Assembly (NCBI GenBank): GCA_963576565.1
Contig: OY755044.1
Coordinates: 52,463,347 to 52,527,346, forward strand
DNA from: Aspidapion aeneum
Lineage: Eukaryota; Arthropoda; Insecta; Coleoptera; Brentidae
Direction of reading: 5' to 3'
DNA length: 64,000 nucleotides
Shown: positions 33,561 to 46,200 of the stretch, piece after piece
How the letters are laid out: each line of letters starts with the position of its first letter
How positions within the stretch are numbered: position 1 is the first letter of the stretch
Program-made: the position numbers and the translations under genes
The notes under the pieces: generated by a model
Databases searched by the model: none
Told to the model about the DNA's origin: nothing
The model's input: the letters and a program-made list of their open reading frames with translations, nothing else

Positions 33561-35147
33561 GTTTGGTTTTTGTTAACGGGGAACACTCAACTATTTTGCA
33601 TATACTATGGAAATATATAGGAAACGGGTGTACTGCTAACACTTTAGCAGCATCACTAAGTCTCAGCAAAGGTATTACCCAGAGAATTCATTGATATCTT
33701 ACTTTATAGGCTATTAGTTAGTCTTTAATTTATAATAAGTTAAAGGCCACTAAATAAAAAAATTAGTCAAAATCCAAAATGGCGGCGAAATGTTTAGCGT
33801 CATAACTCAAAAATCGTTCATCTGAAAAAAAAACGTGCAACAGCGTTTTTGTATAAAATTTTATTGTCTTTAACTTTTGTTTAAAACTTTCTTTTCTAAA
33901 GTATACAGGGACCAAGTAATTAAAAAAAAACCTTTTTGTGGACACTAAAATCCAAGGTGGTAGGGAAAGCCGGCCTCCACCAAGGTCGAAAATTCAAATT
34001 TTTTTAGGACTCCAATGTAAACAACATATGTCAAATTTGCGACTAACTACCCCTTGCAAGCTGCAGGTATTTTTTTCGCTAGAATGACTGGCCTACTACT
34101 CTGCCAAGCATTCCATTGCGGGCCTCTATAGCACTTTTAATAAATTTCAGACGTCATGAGTATTTATAAGACCATGATCATGATTGCTTTTAATATTATT
34201 ATTGGCAGCAATTTCATACCCATATCATCGAGCCTTCACGTCGTCCATGCTAATGACTTAATTACACCTTATGGCTTTATGATGACTTAGTCGACACCTT
34301 TTCATTTCTTTATGTAATCATTTGTTAAACGTTGCTGCATGTAATTGCATCTTGTCAGAATTCTTTGGCTTGTATGGGTATGCTTCTTCTATTCTTCATT
34401 AAAAACCTTTGGAAAAAGATGCATTATAATAATATGAGTCTTTTTGAAAAAAAAGAGAAAGCATCATCTGTCTTATGCAGAGTCTTATTTATAATCTTCG
34501 AACATTGAACTACTTTATAATATATTAAAATAATTGGATCTATAAGTATGTATACAGTAACAAAACTCATTACCAAAACTTATAGAAAATTATATTTAAA
34601 AAAATAACTAATATTTTTAAGAAGTTTCACTGGTTTTCCCAGATTTGCATTCCTTTTTAATCGTCTTTTTGGAATGTGATATTCTCTCCTGGTGCGACTA
34701 TACTGCTTTTTGGAAAAGCTGAAAATTAGAGTATGGTTGGTTTCAGCAGTCCCTTGTAAGGTTTGGTGCAAATCTATTGCTCTCTACAGCAGAAATATAT
34801 TTTCAAATTTTAGTGCTTATTCTAAGTATTTCAGTCCAGCTTAGAACACTAACAGGTAACAATGAGTTTGTAGATATTTGTATGATAGCTTGCCCGGTTT
34901 CCATAGCTTTTAGATGCATGTGAAACAAAAGTTTGAGTAGAATCGCATCCCCTATCAAAATACATACCTAGGATGTACAATTCTGTAGTTTGTCATCTTT
35001 ATCCTTAGAAGTTTAATGTGCCAGATTTTGGACCACTCTGATGTAGAAAAAGATACTATCATATGAAATTTTCATAAATAAAAAAGTTACAGACCCTCTC
35101 AGACCCCCACAAAAATCTTAAATTAGATTCGACTGTTCCAAATACTT
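33561..35147. other. Intergenic, no gene recognised
   Basis: AT-rich; only short open frames without motifs. Nothing supported. Confidence 0.5.
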
Positions 35148-36395
35148 TATCATAACAAAAACATTTCATGTACGTGAAAATGGTATTCTGTAAAAAGAAT
35201 TGAGATAAAAGAAAGCCAAGTTCTCCAATACAAATTTCAAAAAAGGTTCTTACTAGTTCGGAAATATATTTTTTTTAAATTTGCTATTATAGCCAAACTT
35301 CTTTATGTTCAATTTAGCACTGCACCTAAGAGTCATTTGCAGCCGTAATAGCGAAATTTAGAAAAGTATTTCCAAACTAGTAAGAACCTTTCATTTTGAA
35401 ATTTGTATTGGAGAACTTGGCTTTACTTTTATCTCAATTCTTTTTTTTTACCGAATACCATTTTCGTGTACTTCGCTTTTTTTACATGAAATGTTTTTGT
35501 TATGATTTCACTCCTTTTCAAAAGGCTTTGGATAATATTAAAGTAGTAAAATATGCGAACTATTGTCCAAAACTTTTGCAATGCCTTATTAAAAATTTTG
35601 AGGTTTTTTTTATTTTTCCTATGGTTTTATCATAGTTCCTATTAGCCTTCTAAAGCTTAGCCCTTTAGCGTTCCTGGAAGTAAGCAATGTTACTTTAACA
35701 TAAATTTACATTTATAAAGATGGGAAGTAAATTAATGTTTTTAAAAAATTTTCCATAGTTTTATTATCGGTCTTCCAAAGCTCAGCTCTCTAGCGTTTCT
35801 GGAAGTGGGCAATGTTACTTTTACATAACTTTACATTTGTAGGGGAGGGAAGTTAATTAGAATTTTGTTTTTTTTTTAATTTTTTCTATAGTTTTATCAT
35901 AGTTCCTATCGATCTTCCAAAGCTTAGCTCTCTAACGTTTCTGGAAGTGGGCAATGTTACTTTTATATAATTTTGGGGTTTTTAAATTTTTTCCTATAGT
36001 TTTGTCATATTTCCTATCAGTCTGCCAAAGCTCAGCTCTCTAGCGTTTCTGGAAGTGGGCAATGTTACTTTTATAACTTTAAATGTATAGGGGAGGGAAG
36101 TAAATTAGAATTTTGGGGCTTTTTGATTTTTTCGAAGGGTTTGCTCATAATTTCTATCAGTCTGCCAAACTTCAGCTTTGTAGCATGTCTGGAAGTACAG
36201 TAGAATTTTGATGATCCATACATGAGTGCGTAAGTGAGTGACAAGTTCTACGTTTTTTGAAATTTGGTAGATACTTTATACCACTTTATGGAAGTCCATG
36301 AAACAAAGATCTACGACTTTGCAAAGTAGTTCATTCTGAAGTAGAGTGTTAGAAAGGTCAAATATGGGCTGAAATGTTTCAAGAAAAGATGGTAC
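35148..36395 (-). repeat. Complex dispersed repeat, copy B (inverted relative to 11878-13050)
   Basis: Contains, in mirror order, the palindrome (35148-35510), tandem units of roughly 120 bp (35590-36190; AGCTCTCTAGCGTTTCTGGA recurs) and the leader (36200-36395). Copies A and B differ at many sites, so neither is new. Confidence 0.75.
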
Positions 36396-38248
36396 AGCAG
36401 TTTAGGCGAACTTGGCGTGGCACTGCCGTACCACCAGATATTTGCAACATTGCAACAAAATTTTGTTAGTGTAAATTTAACTATATTTAACTTTGTATTA
36501 AGATCTACAAAAAAAACTTGTAAAACCGGGGCTCACTTACCACACCTTGCCTTATTTTTTTGTTGATTTTTTAAAAAACAGTGGGTCATTTACATGATTT
36601 CTTACATATTACAAATATCTGTGAAGTTGTGAAAAATTTAGGGATAAGGATATGTTTTTATAACCAACGAAGCCTCGCCCAGGTTAAATTGGCGGTCATT
36701 TTCAGCCTACGTTATCATTCCATTTGTTTTTACACTTTACGGCAGTCTGAATTATTCTTTGCTTCTGCAGGAAAAACAAGACAACATTCCTGCAGCGTCT
36801 ATTTCACATACACCCCCCGAGTATTTCTGCTGCCCTGGCAAGGCGCGCGGCCTCTCCTGTGGCGGTCCGTAGGTGGAGCGACAGGCGCTTCCCGCCTGCT
36901 GCCGATGCCGCCACACGGTTGCTGCGGCTTTACCGCATCTCGTGCAGGAATTCTGCTACTGTTGTTAACTTTTTAGGCCGGTAAATTTTAATTATTTCGT
37001 TTAGACCTACAATTATCTACTAGGGGTGTTTCGATTCTGCTTTTTATGACAAGCTTGACGTTAGGGTGCCTGTCTAAATGAGATTAATCGCAAAAAAGTT
37101 CTCTCGGCAGTTACTTTAAATTTTGTAGGTGGCTCTTCTCGGCTGTCACTGCCCACGCCCTCTTCGGTTAGAGTAAATGAACATCTAAAAACGACTAGGA
37201 GAAATCCGGTTTAGCCGATCATTCATGATCAAATGATCACAGGATTCAATGGTCTGAAGCTAAAGTTTTGCATAAGGAGTCTCATTGGTGAAAACAAAAG
37301 TTTATTGAAGTTGCGTTTATAGTGCAGAATAAAGAAGTATAAAGAAGTTTTTAGGCAACCAAGCACCGACACACAGTGATCTGGGGCTAGGTCATAAATG
37401 GTCAAATTCGACATCCTGATAACATCCTTAACCGATGCTAATTAAACCCTTAAATGACCCCAGGGATTCGACGCATTAAAAGTTAATTCCTAAATATATT
37501 ATTTTTTTTAGTTATAGAGGGTTCATTTAGCATAATTTTGGTGCATAATCACCACAAGCCTAAATTAAAAAAAATAAAACAAATTATAGGTAAGCCAAAA
37601 ATTGTTCGTGGAAGAAACTAAAGACATTTGCGTTGTAGGGTAAGGATTGAGCTTTTAAGCAGTATCGAAAATAAGGGTAAGAGCGTTTTGGATTTTACGT
37701 TAAAATTTTTTAATGAAACGTTGGTTTAAAAATAGTTCCTGCTACATTCATAGACTAGATCTTTTAAAGTCCACTTTGCTCCCCGGCTTGCTGGTATATA
37801 AGGGCTATCCATATCTACCCAGCCATCTTTTGCACTTAAAAATTTTGATTTTAATAAAAATTTATTTATTGGTTCCTGTATAGACACCGATTACACCAAG
37901 ATAAAAAATTGGAAAAAATGTTGCGATTCCTTAAATCTACAGGGTGTTTTATCTTCTTAATGCTTTAAGAAAAAATATTGAAAATGACAAAAAATCGCAT
38001 CACCTTAGTACAAGACAATAAATTAAAAAACCGCTATTTTAAAAATGTGACCAATTCGATTTTTTATATTTTTTTGAAAAAGATGATCCAATATTTTGTC
38101 TATTGCCTTTAAAAATTTTAGAGTTTGCCAAGCAGTATAAATGCCAAAACGAAAAATTCTTTTGTAAGTGCGCGGAGGCCTTGGCCGTACTTATATGTAA
38201 ATCAGCAAGCGAGCAGTCCTATTGAGGCGCCCAAGGTGTGAATCAATA
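36396..38248. other. Intergenic with a GC-rich island at about 36815-36965
   Basis: About 150 bp of high GC with many CpG (GGCGCGCGGCC, GATGCCGCC) in AT-rich DNA. An open frame crosses it on the plus strand (36581-36976) and a proline/arginine-rich frame crosses it on the minus strand; neither has a known motif. The rest is featureless. Confidence 0.4.
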
Positions 38249-38633
38249 TACAGGGTCATTGATTATATTTGCGTGGCCTTTATCAGGGGTTTAGGTAGGT
38301 GATAGAAAAAAAGTTTAAATACAAAAGTTTCATAATTTTTCCGTATTATCCTTTGGACTATGTCAGAAGTGTCAGATGTCATTCCTTATGTCAACTTTTA
38401 ATAGCAACTTTCTTAAATTAAAGGGAACACCCTGTATATTATTTGTCAGAAATAAAGATATCGTTACTTGTCATTACCCTGATTTCAAAAATATATAGGG
38501 TGTTGACATTTGGATAGGTCGTTTTTAAGTTATATTAGCTTAACATTTTTAATAAAATGCACTATAACAATGATTAAGTTGCTTAGGTCTTCAACGTCAA
38601 TTTGACAATGACAAAAAATACTTGGTTTAAAAA

Positions 38634-39734
38634 ATGGGGTATTCGGAGGAAGAAAAGCTTCAAGTGGTTCGTCTCTTTTATTTAAACAACAATAATTTAG
38701 CAGCAGTTCGGCAGCAATATCATCAAAATAATCCTGGATGGCGGGTACCATTAACTGATACCATTAAACGCGTTATCCGGAAGTTTAATGACACGAAAAA
38801 AAAGAACCGTGATTCGAAATGAAGCGAAAGATATGAATATTTTACTGTCATTTGAAGGTAGCTATACTTTTTGCGTTATAATATAGAACAAAATTAATCA
38901 AAAAATATTTTTAGAAAATCCTGAAAAATCAATTTTAGTTGTTGCCCGACAATCTGAAAAAACCACCTACAAGATTCAGAGCACTTTAAAACATCATAAA
39001 TATCACCCATACAAATTTATGCCAGTTCAAAACTTAAACGAAGGAAATAAAGTTCAACGATTACAATACTGCCAAGAAATACAGCAGCATATAGCAGAGG
39101 ATCCTGTATTTTTATCAAAAATTGTGTTTACCGATGAAGCAAGTTTTACGACGGCAGGGATGTTAACCGAAAAAATAAACATTATTGGGCAACTGAAAAT
39201 CCACACAAAATTAAACAAGTCAAAATACAGGGACGTAGATCAGTTCATGTGTGCTGTGGCATGCTAGTCAACCAAGTGATCGGACCATTTATTGTTGATG
39301 GGTATCTAACGGGCAATAAATATTTAGATCTTCTTCAAAATAATGTTGAAAACTACTTAGAAGGCCTTCCAGTTCGCCAATACAATAATCTTATCTGGCA
39401 TCAAGATGGGGCACCACCCCATAATACCGTTCAAGTCACTGATTACCTAAATGACAGGTATGATTGTTGGATAGGCAGGCGTGGCACAGTTCACCGGCCG
39501 GCTAATAGCCCAGATCTTAACCCTTTATATATTTTTCTGTGGGGATTTCTTAAAAATAGAGTTTATTATGACAGACCTCAAAATATCAATAATTTAAGAC
39601 AAAGAATTCAAGAAGAAATAATCGTACTGAACAGAGATCGTCCACATTTTATTTCAAACACCATTTTTCATAAAATGAGACAAAATATTAGAAATTGTAT
39701 CAGGAATGATGGTGGATATGTAGAGAATATATAG
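38634..39734 (+). pseudogene. Mariner-type transposase, one intron, two frameshifts
   Basis: ATG at 38634 (GYSEEEKLQVVRLFYLN) opens a helix-turn-helix domain like DUF4817. A frameshift at the A-run near 38790-38800 is followed by an exon end at 38857 and a 57-bp GT-AG intron (38858-38914, phase 1). Exon 2 carries the second DNA-binding part, then the DDE/D core: FTDEASF (near 39130), a second frameshift in the A-run near 39170, WHQDGAPPH (near 39405) and SPDLNPLYIFLWG (near 39510). It ends at 39734. About 35 residues separate the last two aspartates. Both shifts lie in adenine runs, so sequencing error should be excluded. Confidence 0.88.
38858..38914 (+). other. Predicted intron of the mariner-type transposase
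   Basis: Donor AAG|GTAGCT, acceptor ATTTTTAG|AAAA. Removing it joins the two homologous halves in frame. A length of 57 bp is usual for insect introns. Confidence 0.7.
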
Positions 39735-40175
39735 GTAGTTAATAAAAAATAGTTTGTAAAAAATAGTTATAAAAAGTAGCAGGATCGGCGGCGCTGCTTT
39801 AGAGTTTTGTTTAGTTTTTTTTTTAACACTTAATTGTTATGAATAGTTCATTTAATTGTTATTATTAGTTCACTTGATTAAAAATATTAAACTAATATAA
39901 CTTAAAAACGACCTATCCAAATGTCAACACCCTATATATTTTTGAAATCAGGGTAACGATATCTTTATTTCTGACAAATAATATACAGGGTGTTCTCTTT
40001 AACTTAAGAAAGTTGCTATTAAAAGTTGACATAAGGAATAACATCTGCCACTTCTGACATAGTCCAAAAGATAATATAGAAAAAATATAAAACTTTTGTA
40101 TTTAAACTTTTTTTCTATCACCTACCTAAACCCCTGATAAAGGCCACGCAAATATAGGTAATAAATGACTCTGTA

Positions 40176-41150
40176 CATTTTATTAAAAAAAGTTGTTTTC
40201 CTTTAAGGAAAAAATCTTTTTTTTTTTCATTCTGACCCCCCCCCCCTTGCAAATGACATCAGCGGCGTCACATTGAAGGGGCAAGATGGGCCTTTTTCAG
40301 TGCAAAAGTTGGCCGGGTTGACATGGAAAGCTCCATAACACGAACAAAATTCATTCGCCAGACACAAATTTTGTCCGTTACGTCATATAAGTGCTCAGCA
40401 AATCCCGCTAGATACACTTGGATGCACTAAAAATAAAATAAAAATTATATTAATATTAAATATATAAATATCTTATCCGCTTCTCACTTGAGATGAGCGA
40501 TATCGTAATTTTTCAATCACACTGATATTTGTTACTGTGATTTTTTAATATCAGCGATTTTTAAACGTGATGTGATCACAGCGAAGCGTAACGTTAATCG
40601 CGTTTGAGTTTCAGGCGTTCCTGATACAGGTACGATATTTTCTTGATCCTGTTAATCCTGTTATTGTTATTATGTTACATGATAACCGGCTTTTGCTGTG
40701 GTAACAAATGCCAAGTTGCAATTTTTGAATTAAACAATTGTGATTTAAAAAAAAACAGATATTAAATCACGCGTTGCAGAAGAAAAAAGGTTGTTGTTTC
40801 TCTCCAAAACTTATCTTAGTTGGCCTCGCTTTGATCACATGTTTATAAAAACAAGATAGTATGCATTATTTGCGTTTGCCAACATATTTTGTCAAAAAAA
40901 CACTTCAACAAACAAAACACAAAAGTCTGGATCCTGACGCTTTAGCCTTAATTCTTGGTTATGAATGTATAAAAATGTAATTTTGATATTTCCGTTCAAA
41001 AAAAAAAATACAGTTTTCAGTGTATATTTTCTATAAGTTTTAAGTATCAGAAATTATTGGTAACGAAATGTTTTTTACTTTGATATACTAATGTGTATTA
41101 TTAATTGTGGTTAAGTATGTGTTTTTTAATTGAATTTTGCATTCTGCACG
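40176..41150. other. Intergenic, no gene recognised
   Basis: Poly-C (40240-40248) and AT-rich sequence, with nothing supported. Confidence 0.5.
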
Positions 41151-41340
41151 TTTCAAAATATCGCGCTCATTTGAGCGCGTGATCAAAATGGCGCGTATCA
41201 TAATGGTGCGTGTTCAAAATAGCGCGTATCAAAATAGAGCATATCAAAACAGCGCGTATCAAAATAGCGCGTGTTCAAAATAGCGCGTATTTATAATAGC
41301 GTGTGTTCAAAATAGCGCGTCTAAAAATAGCGTGTTTCGA
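41151..41340 (+). repeat. Left array of a 15-bp unit (inverted partner at 45139)
   Basis: About 12 degenerate copies of (TCAAAATAGCGCGTA). The same unit lies inverted at 45139-45430, making a foldback pair around the Transib-like element. Confidence 0.9.
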
Positions 41341-41373
41341 AAGATCGCCATTACAAACGTCGCTGTTACAAAA

Positions 41374-41684
41374 TAGTTCGACTAATTTAAAAAAAACTTT
41401 CTTGACTTTTTTCCCGGGATCCTAAATGGTGTAACCAAACTAAACCGATCCAAACTAAACTGAACCGAACCAAACCGAAACATTTTTTCGAAAAATTATT
41501 TCCCTAAATTAGCTCTGCGCTCACCTGTGACTTGGGTACAATTTTTTTTTGGTGGAAAAAGGTCAGGGAGTTACTGGAAAAACTGTTTTGGTTCGGTTTG
41601 GTTACACACCCTCTAGGATCCCGGAAAAGTAGCCAGGGAAGTTTTGTTTTTGAAAAAATATGTTGAGACCCCTTAGTCGAACTG
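41374..41684. mobile_element. MITE with AACCG-rich subterminal repeats
   Basis: The inverted ends TAGTTCGACTAA and TTAGTCGAACTG flank CCCGGGATCCTA and TAGGATCCCGG, then AACCAAAC/GTTTGGTT. The interior left part has AACCGAACC-type units, the same pentamer as the array at 8548. Right flank TA, left flank TA overlapping the end; pogo/mariner-like target choice is possible. The right arm is repeated at 10076-10125. Confidence 0.75.
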
Positions 41685-41715
41685 TATGGGTTGTATTAAG
41701 TATAGCAAGCCATCG

Positions 41716-44700
41716 CACATAACGGTATATCGGGTTAAAACCTTGCCAAAAGGCCAATTCTCAAATCTTTACCATATGAAAACAATTTTTTGTTGGTTTA
41801 TAGGTAAAAGTATGGAGAACAAAAAACGTGGCCTTTTTTTGCAATTAAGATAAGAAACGGGTATACGATGCCACCGAATTTCGTTTATTTTGTAGCAGTT
41901 CTTTTGCTATACTTATAGTATGCATATTTTGCAAAAATTAAAAAGTTTATATAAGTTTTGTTTGAAGAGATAGTTTTTATTTTTATTATGGATATGTCGG
42001 AGGCAGGTATGTATAATATATTCACTTCATAAAAAGTACCAACAAGCCTGTGTATACCATGGGTAACAAAGAGTTTAGGTAAATATACATAAATTACTTC
42101 TTTCGATTAGTAATACAAAAAATAATTAAAGTTTTGTTGAACTTCAGGGTTTGTCCGAGCTCAAATTCTTATTTGTTCTAAGAAAATATATTTTTGCATA
42201 TGAATAAATATAAAAATTGGTTCCGGAACATTCCGGATGGGATTTTCGTGATTTTTTTCTTTATTTTTGACAATGGGATATTTTGATGCCACTTTTTTTA
42301 GAATTTCTTACTTAAGAACATATAAAGATTTTTAATTAAAAAAATACATAATTTTAATTATTTTTATTGGAGACATGGTTTTTAGTACATACCCCAAAAC
42401 AAATAGATATCAACTTCGGGTAAAAATGCTTTTTACTGAGATAGGTTAGGTAAAAATTAGTGTGACACAAGTATTTTTATCATTTATCTTTAATATAGTT
42501 TAAGAAATAGTTTTTTTGTTAAAATTTTATAAAAAATTGGAGCTTCTAATAACCATATCAAAACCACGAAAATACCCATATCTCCTACAATACCAAACCG
42601 TTTAAAGAAATTCAAGCAAATTTGCATGTTACAAACTTACAAATGACGCCAAACAAAATCACAAAACAAATTCTTATAAAACCTCTCTTCACCCGAAGTC
42701 GATATGTCATTCCGTTCAAGAGTTTAGAAAGGAAGGAGGGTTTATTTACGAACAACTTGTATATTTTCAATTTATATGTTGACACCAAAAAAATGTTTTA
42801 CTAGTATTTTATAATTTTTGTAAATGTGGCACGCATACGCTAATTTTTCAAAATTTAGTGATGTAGTCGTTTTTTTTAGGCCCGTCAGGAAAGAACATTT
42901 TTACAAGAATGTACTTGTTTAAGAAAATGCAAAGCCAAGAAAATAAAGATATCAATGAAAAAATTGACTTTGCTCAAGATTATTTTTTAAATTTAAAATT
43001 TTTTTCAAACGAGCAGAAAATTAAATTAAACATATGTTTTCCTACATAACATCTGAAATTAGAAAAAAACTGGCTTCAGGGGACATTTGAATTAACTCAT
43101 GTAATAGAAACGCCTTCGTTGTGTGTGAAAATGATAGTGACGAGCTTTTATATGCAGCTCAAATGAAGCTTAGATCTGAAGGAAAGCCAAATTTTTTCAC
43201 TGCTATAAAACAGCTGTTCTCGATTTCTTCACGACAATCTGAATCTAAAAATATCTGCATTGAAAAACTGACACCATTAGCAGCGTTATCCATGTTTGTC
43301 GAGGATAATTTATCGATGAAACGGTATGAGATAGTTAGAAATTCCTGTAAAAAACTTTATCCATGTTATTCAATTTTAAAAACCGCAAAAGAGGATTGTT
43401 ATCCTGTAAAGGAATCCATAACGGTATCTGCTTCTCATGTTGAAGTTAGTCTACAGGATTTACTTAATCACACTGTAGAACGCCTTTTTGTATATCTGGA
43501 AGAAATTCTTGACTTACTAAGTATAGAAGAACGGAAATCTTTAATTTTTTTTCAAAATGGGGATGTGATGGGTGACAACAACAATTCAAGCAAAAATTTG
43601 AAAATGAATCTGATTCAGATGCAAACATTTTCCAGAGTTCTTTTGTACCTCTACGGGTAGCTTGTGGATTGGATTCTAAAAAGATTATTTGGCAAAATCC
43701 TGTCCCCTCTTCACCCCGTTACTGTAGACCAATCCGTATAAGATTTATTAAAGAAACATTTTTTTCTGTTACGCATTCTTTATCTTTTACAATGGTTGAC
43801 ACAAAAGTTTGTTCTGCAGTTGCTAATATCACTTCTACTATGCGATGTTATATATGCAGTCTGACATCTAAAGATTTTAATAACTTAGATCTGAGTAACG
43901 AGGTAAATGAAGATTGTCTTAAATTTGGCCTGTCGATTTTGCATGCACAAATTCGATTTTTTGAAAGTTTACTACATATCTCATACAAGTTACCTATCAA
44001 GAAATGGCAACTTCGAACAGAAAGTGAGAAAGAAATTGCAAAGCAAAGAAAAATGCAAATACAGCAAGAATTTAAATCTCAGATGGGTTTATTAGTAGAC
44101 ATTCCAAGAGCAGGATTCGGAAATACCAATGATGGTAATACCAGTAGGAGATTTTTTGATGATCCTGAAATGTCTTCCAAAATAACTAAGATTGATATTC
44201 GCTTGATTTACCTATTAAAAGTAATTTTGGAGGTCCTTTTGTGTGGGCACAGAATTGATATAGACAGGTTTAGTTCTTACTGTTTAGATACAGCAAAGCT
44301 CTATATAGAACTGTATTCTTGGTATCCTATGACGACCACTTTACACAAAATTCTAATGCATGGTGCAATTATTGTATAAAAAAGTTTACTGCCCATAGGC
44401 ATGATGTCAGAAGCAGCGGCTGAAGCAAGAAATAAAAATTTTAGCCAATACAGACAACAATTTGCTAGGAAATTTAGCAGAGAATCTTGTAACATCGATA
44501 TTATAAACAGATTGTTGTTAACTTTAGATCCACTACTGACGAGCATTAGACCAACTCGAAAAAAATCTAATAAATTTCTCAAGAAGTTGAATCGAATGAA
44601 GGCATGGGTGATTCAAATCACGAAGAAATATCTTCAGAAAAAAGCTCTGAATTTTCAGATTAATTTTTGTAAAATGAAATTATTTTTAGTTTAAGTTTTG

Positions 44701-45081
44701 TCAAATAAGAATAGTTTTTTTTTTAAACTGATGCTAGAATTCTATAATATGTTATTATTAGTTTAATTTTCTGTTTTTGATAAACTAGTTTATAGCTCTA
44801 TTGGTCGTGTACAAGATCAAAATATACTCTCTAGATCAATATTTATGATACTAATATTAAAATTTTATTGAAAATAAAAAATATATATTACTAGCCATTT
44901 AATACCATTGTGAAGGAATGGCTAGAAAAAAAATGCTTTGAAAATTTTAAGTGAGCTGTTTTGACCAAAATTGTGTATTTTCCTTATTATTTAGGGCGTA
45001 CCAGCCTATTTATGCAAAAATAAGTTCTAAATAAATATTACTTAATTATGGCCAGCTTTTAATACAAAATACCGTTATGTG
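41716..45081 (+). mobile_element. Transib/RAG1-like transposon 1
   Basis: A 3,366-bp element. The ends are CACATAACGGTAT (left) and its complement (right), flanked by a perfect 5-bp duplication CATCG (41711-41715 and 45082-45086). At both ends CACATAA is followed by 12 bp and then TTAAAAcCT or TTAAAAgCT. It encodes one RAG1-core-like transposase (43121-44694). A 5-bp duplication and a CAC start are features of Transib and RAG elements. Confidence 0.85.
43088..44694 (+). pseudogene. RAG1-core-like transposase, element 1 (interrupted)
   Basis: Two frames make one gene: up to about 43550 (SDELLYAAQMKLRSEGKPNF, then SLQDLLNHTVERL), then a shift into the frame of 43669. Features by RAG1 order: first aspartate in KWGCDG (43567-43569); IIWQNPVPSSPRYCRPIRIR; second aspartate in MVDTKVC (43798-43800) followed by CYIC; IDIPRAGFGNTNDGNTSRRFF-like block (near 44100-44155); HKILMH (near 44346); and the acidic AEARNK with glutamate at 44422-44424. 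Mouse RAG1 has D600, D708, E962 and zinc ligands CxxC and HxxxxH in this order. Breaks: frameshift near 43550, TGA 43573-43575, TAA 44377-44379. An upstream exon was not resolved. Confidence 0.82.
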
Positions 45082-45138
45082 CATCGGTTTATTTAGTGGT
45101 TAAGTAATTATAACTTACCTGACCAGACCTAAGCAGAC

Positions 45139-45430
45139 ATGATACGCGCCATTTACGCGCGATTTTGATACGCGTTATTTTGTACACGCGCCATTTTAAT
45201 ACGCGCTATTTTGATACGCGCTATTTTCATACGCGCTATTTTCATACGCGCTATTTTGATACGTGCTATTTTGATACGCGTTAGTTTGATCACGCGCTAT
45301 TTTGATACGCGCTATTATAAACACGCGCTATTTTGAACACGCGCTATTATGAACAAGCAATATTTTGAAACGCGCTATTTTGAACATGCGCTGTTTTGAT
45401 ACTCGCTATTTTCATACGCTCTATTTCGTT
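45139..45430 (-). repeat. Right array of the 15-bp unit (inverted partner of 41151)
   Basis: About 19 copies of TACGCGCTATTTTGA with variants, the reverse complement of the left array. Confidence 0.9.
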
Positions 45431-46200
45431 ACAGAGCCGTTATATTTAGCTATTTGTTATATATTATTTTCAACAAATGCATTTGTTACGTACGTGCATT
45501 TGTTTATTTTTTAAATATGCCAACACTCATTAAAAATAGAATAGAATTTTTTATTTACAGTTATACTTAGCTTTCTATATACAAAAAACTGAAATGAAAT
45601 TGCATTGATAATGAAAATATTAGGCGTTCGGAATACAGTGAACTTCGCATATAGCTTTTATAATAAACACTTGCTTATAGCAAACCCCATTCAAAATACC
45701 CAAAAGACCTTTTACTTAAATATACAATATTATAGTCACGTAAATGATTATAGTCTATATGTCTTCTTATAGTAAGTAAACTATATCCTGACTTTACTAT
45801 ATGCCATATGCCCTAGGTGTTTGCACTTGTAATTCTAAAAAAGCCTAAACTAAAGAGACACACAATTTAAAAAATCAAACAGTTGAGTTTTATGATTTAA
45901 AAATTAATTTAATTTTCGTCTTAAAAGTGTTTATACTGACACTAAAGATGTCAAGATCTTAAATCTTGTCATTCTAACAAGGAGAGAGTTTTTACCTGAA
46001 TTCGTATTTCTAATTGGAGTGAAAAACGTTGAGTGGTGAAGCAGTTGTCTTATGGGATATAAAAACTAATTAAATATAAACGCTGGCGCTCGGGGCAATC
46101 AATTAAACTATATAAGTATATTGCGGAGTTCTTTTAGTCCCTTGTTTGTTGACCTAAAATATAGCACGCGCTTCTTCAACCTGCTAAACCGCAACCTTCG
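45431..46200. other. Intergenic, no gene recognised
   Basis: AT-rich, with nothing supported except the CTTCG target word next to element 2. Confidence 0.5.

Larger units (their letters stand above)
38251..40173 (+). mobile_element. Mariner/IS630-type transposon with long TIRs
   Basis: A 1,923-bp element starting CAGGGTCATT and ending AATGACTCTG, flanked by TA (38249-38250 and 40174-40175). The terminal inverted repeats are about 320 bp and diverged by a few per cent with indels. It contains one transposase gene. Confidence 0.9.

Noticed and set aside
11878..36395. Inverted copies A and B as the terminal repeats of the Polinton whose polymerase is at 60.5-64 kb
   Set aside because: The polymerase lies outside the pair, and no Polinton gene lies between; the inner DNA is gypsy, BEL and Penelope.
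36581..36976. Possible 131-codon host gene
   Set aside because: No start context or motif, composition changes abruptly inside it, and the minus strand is equally open.
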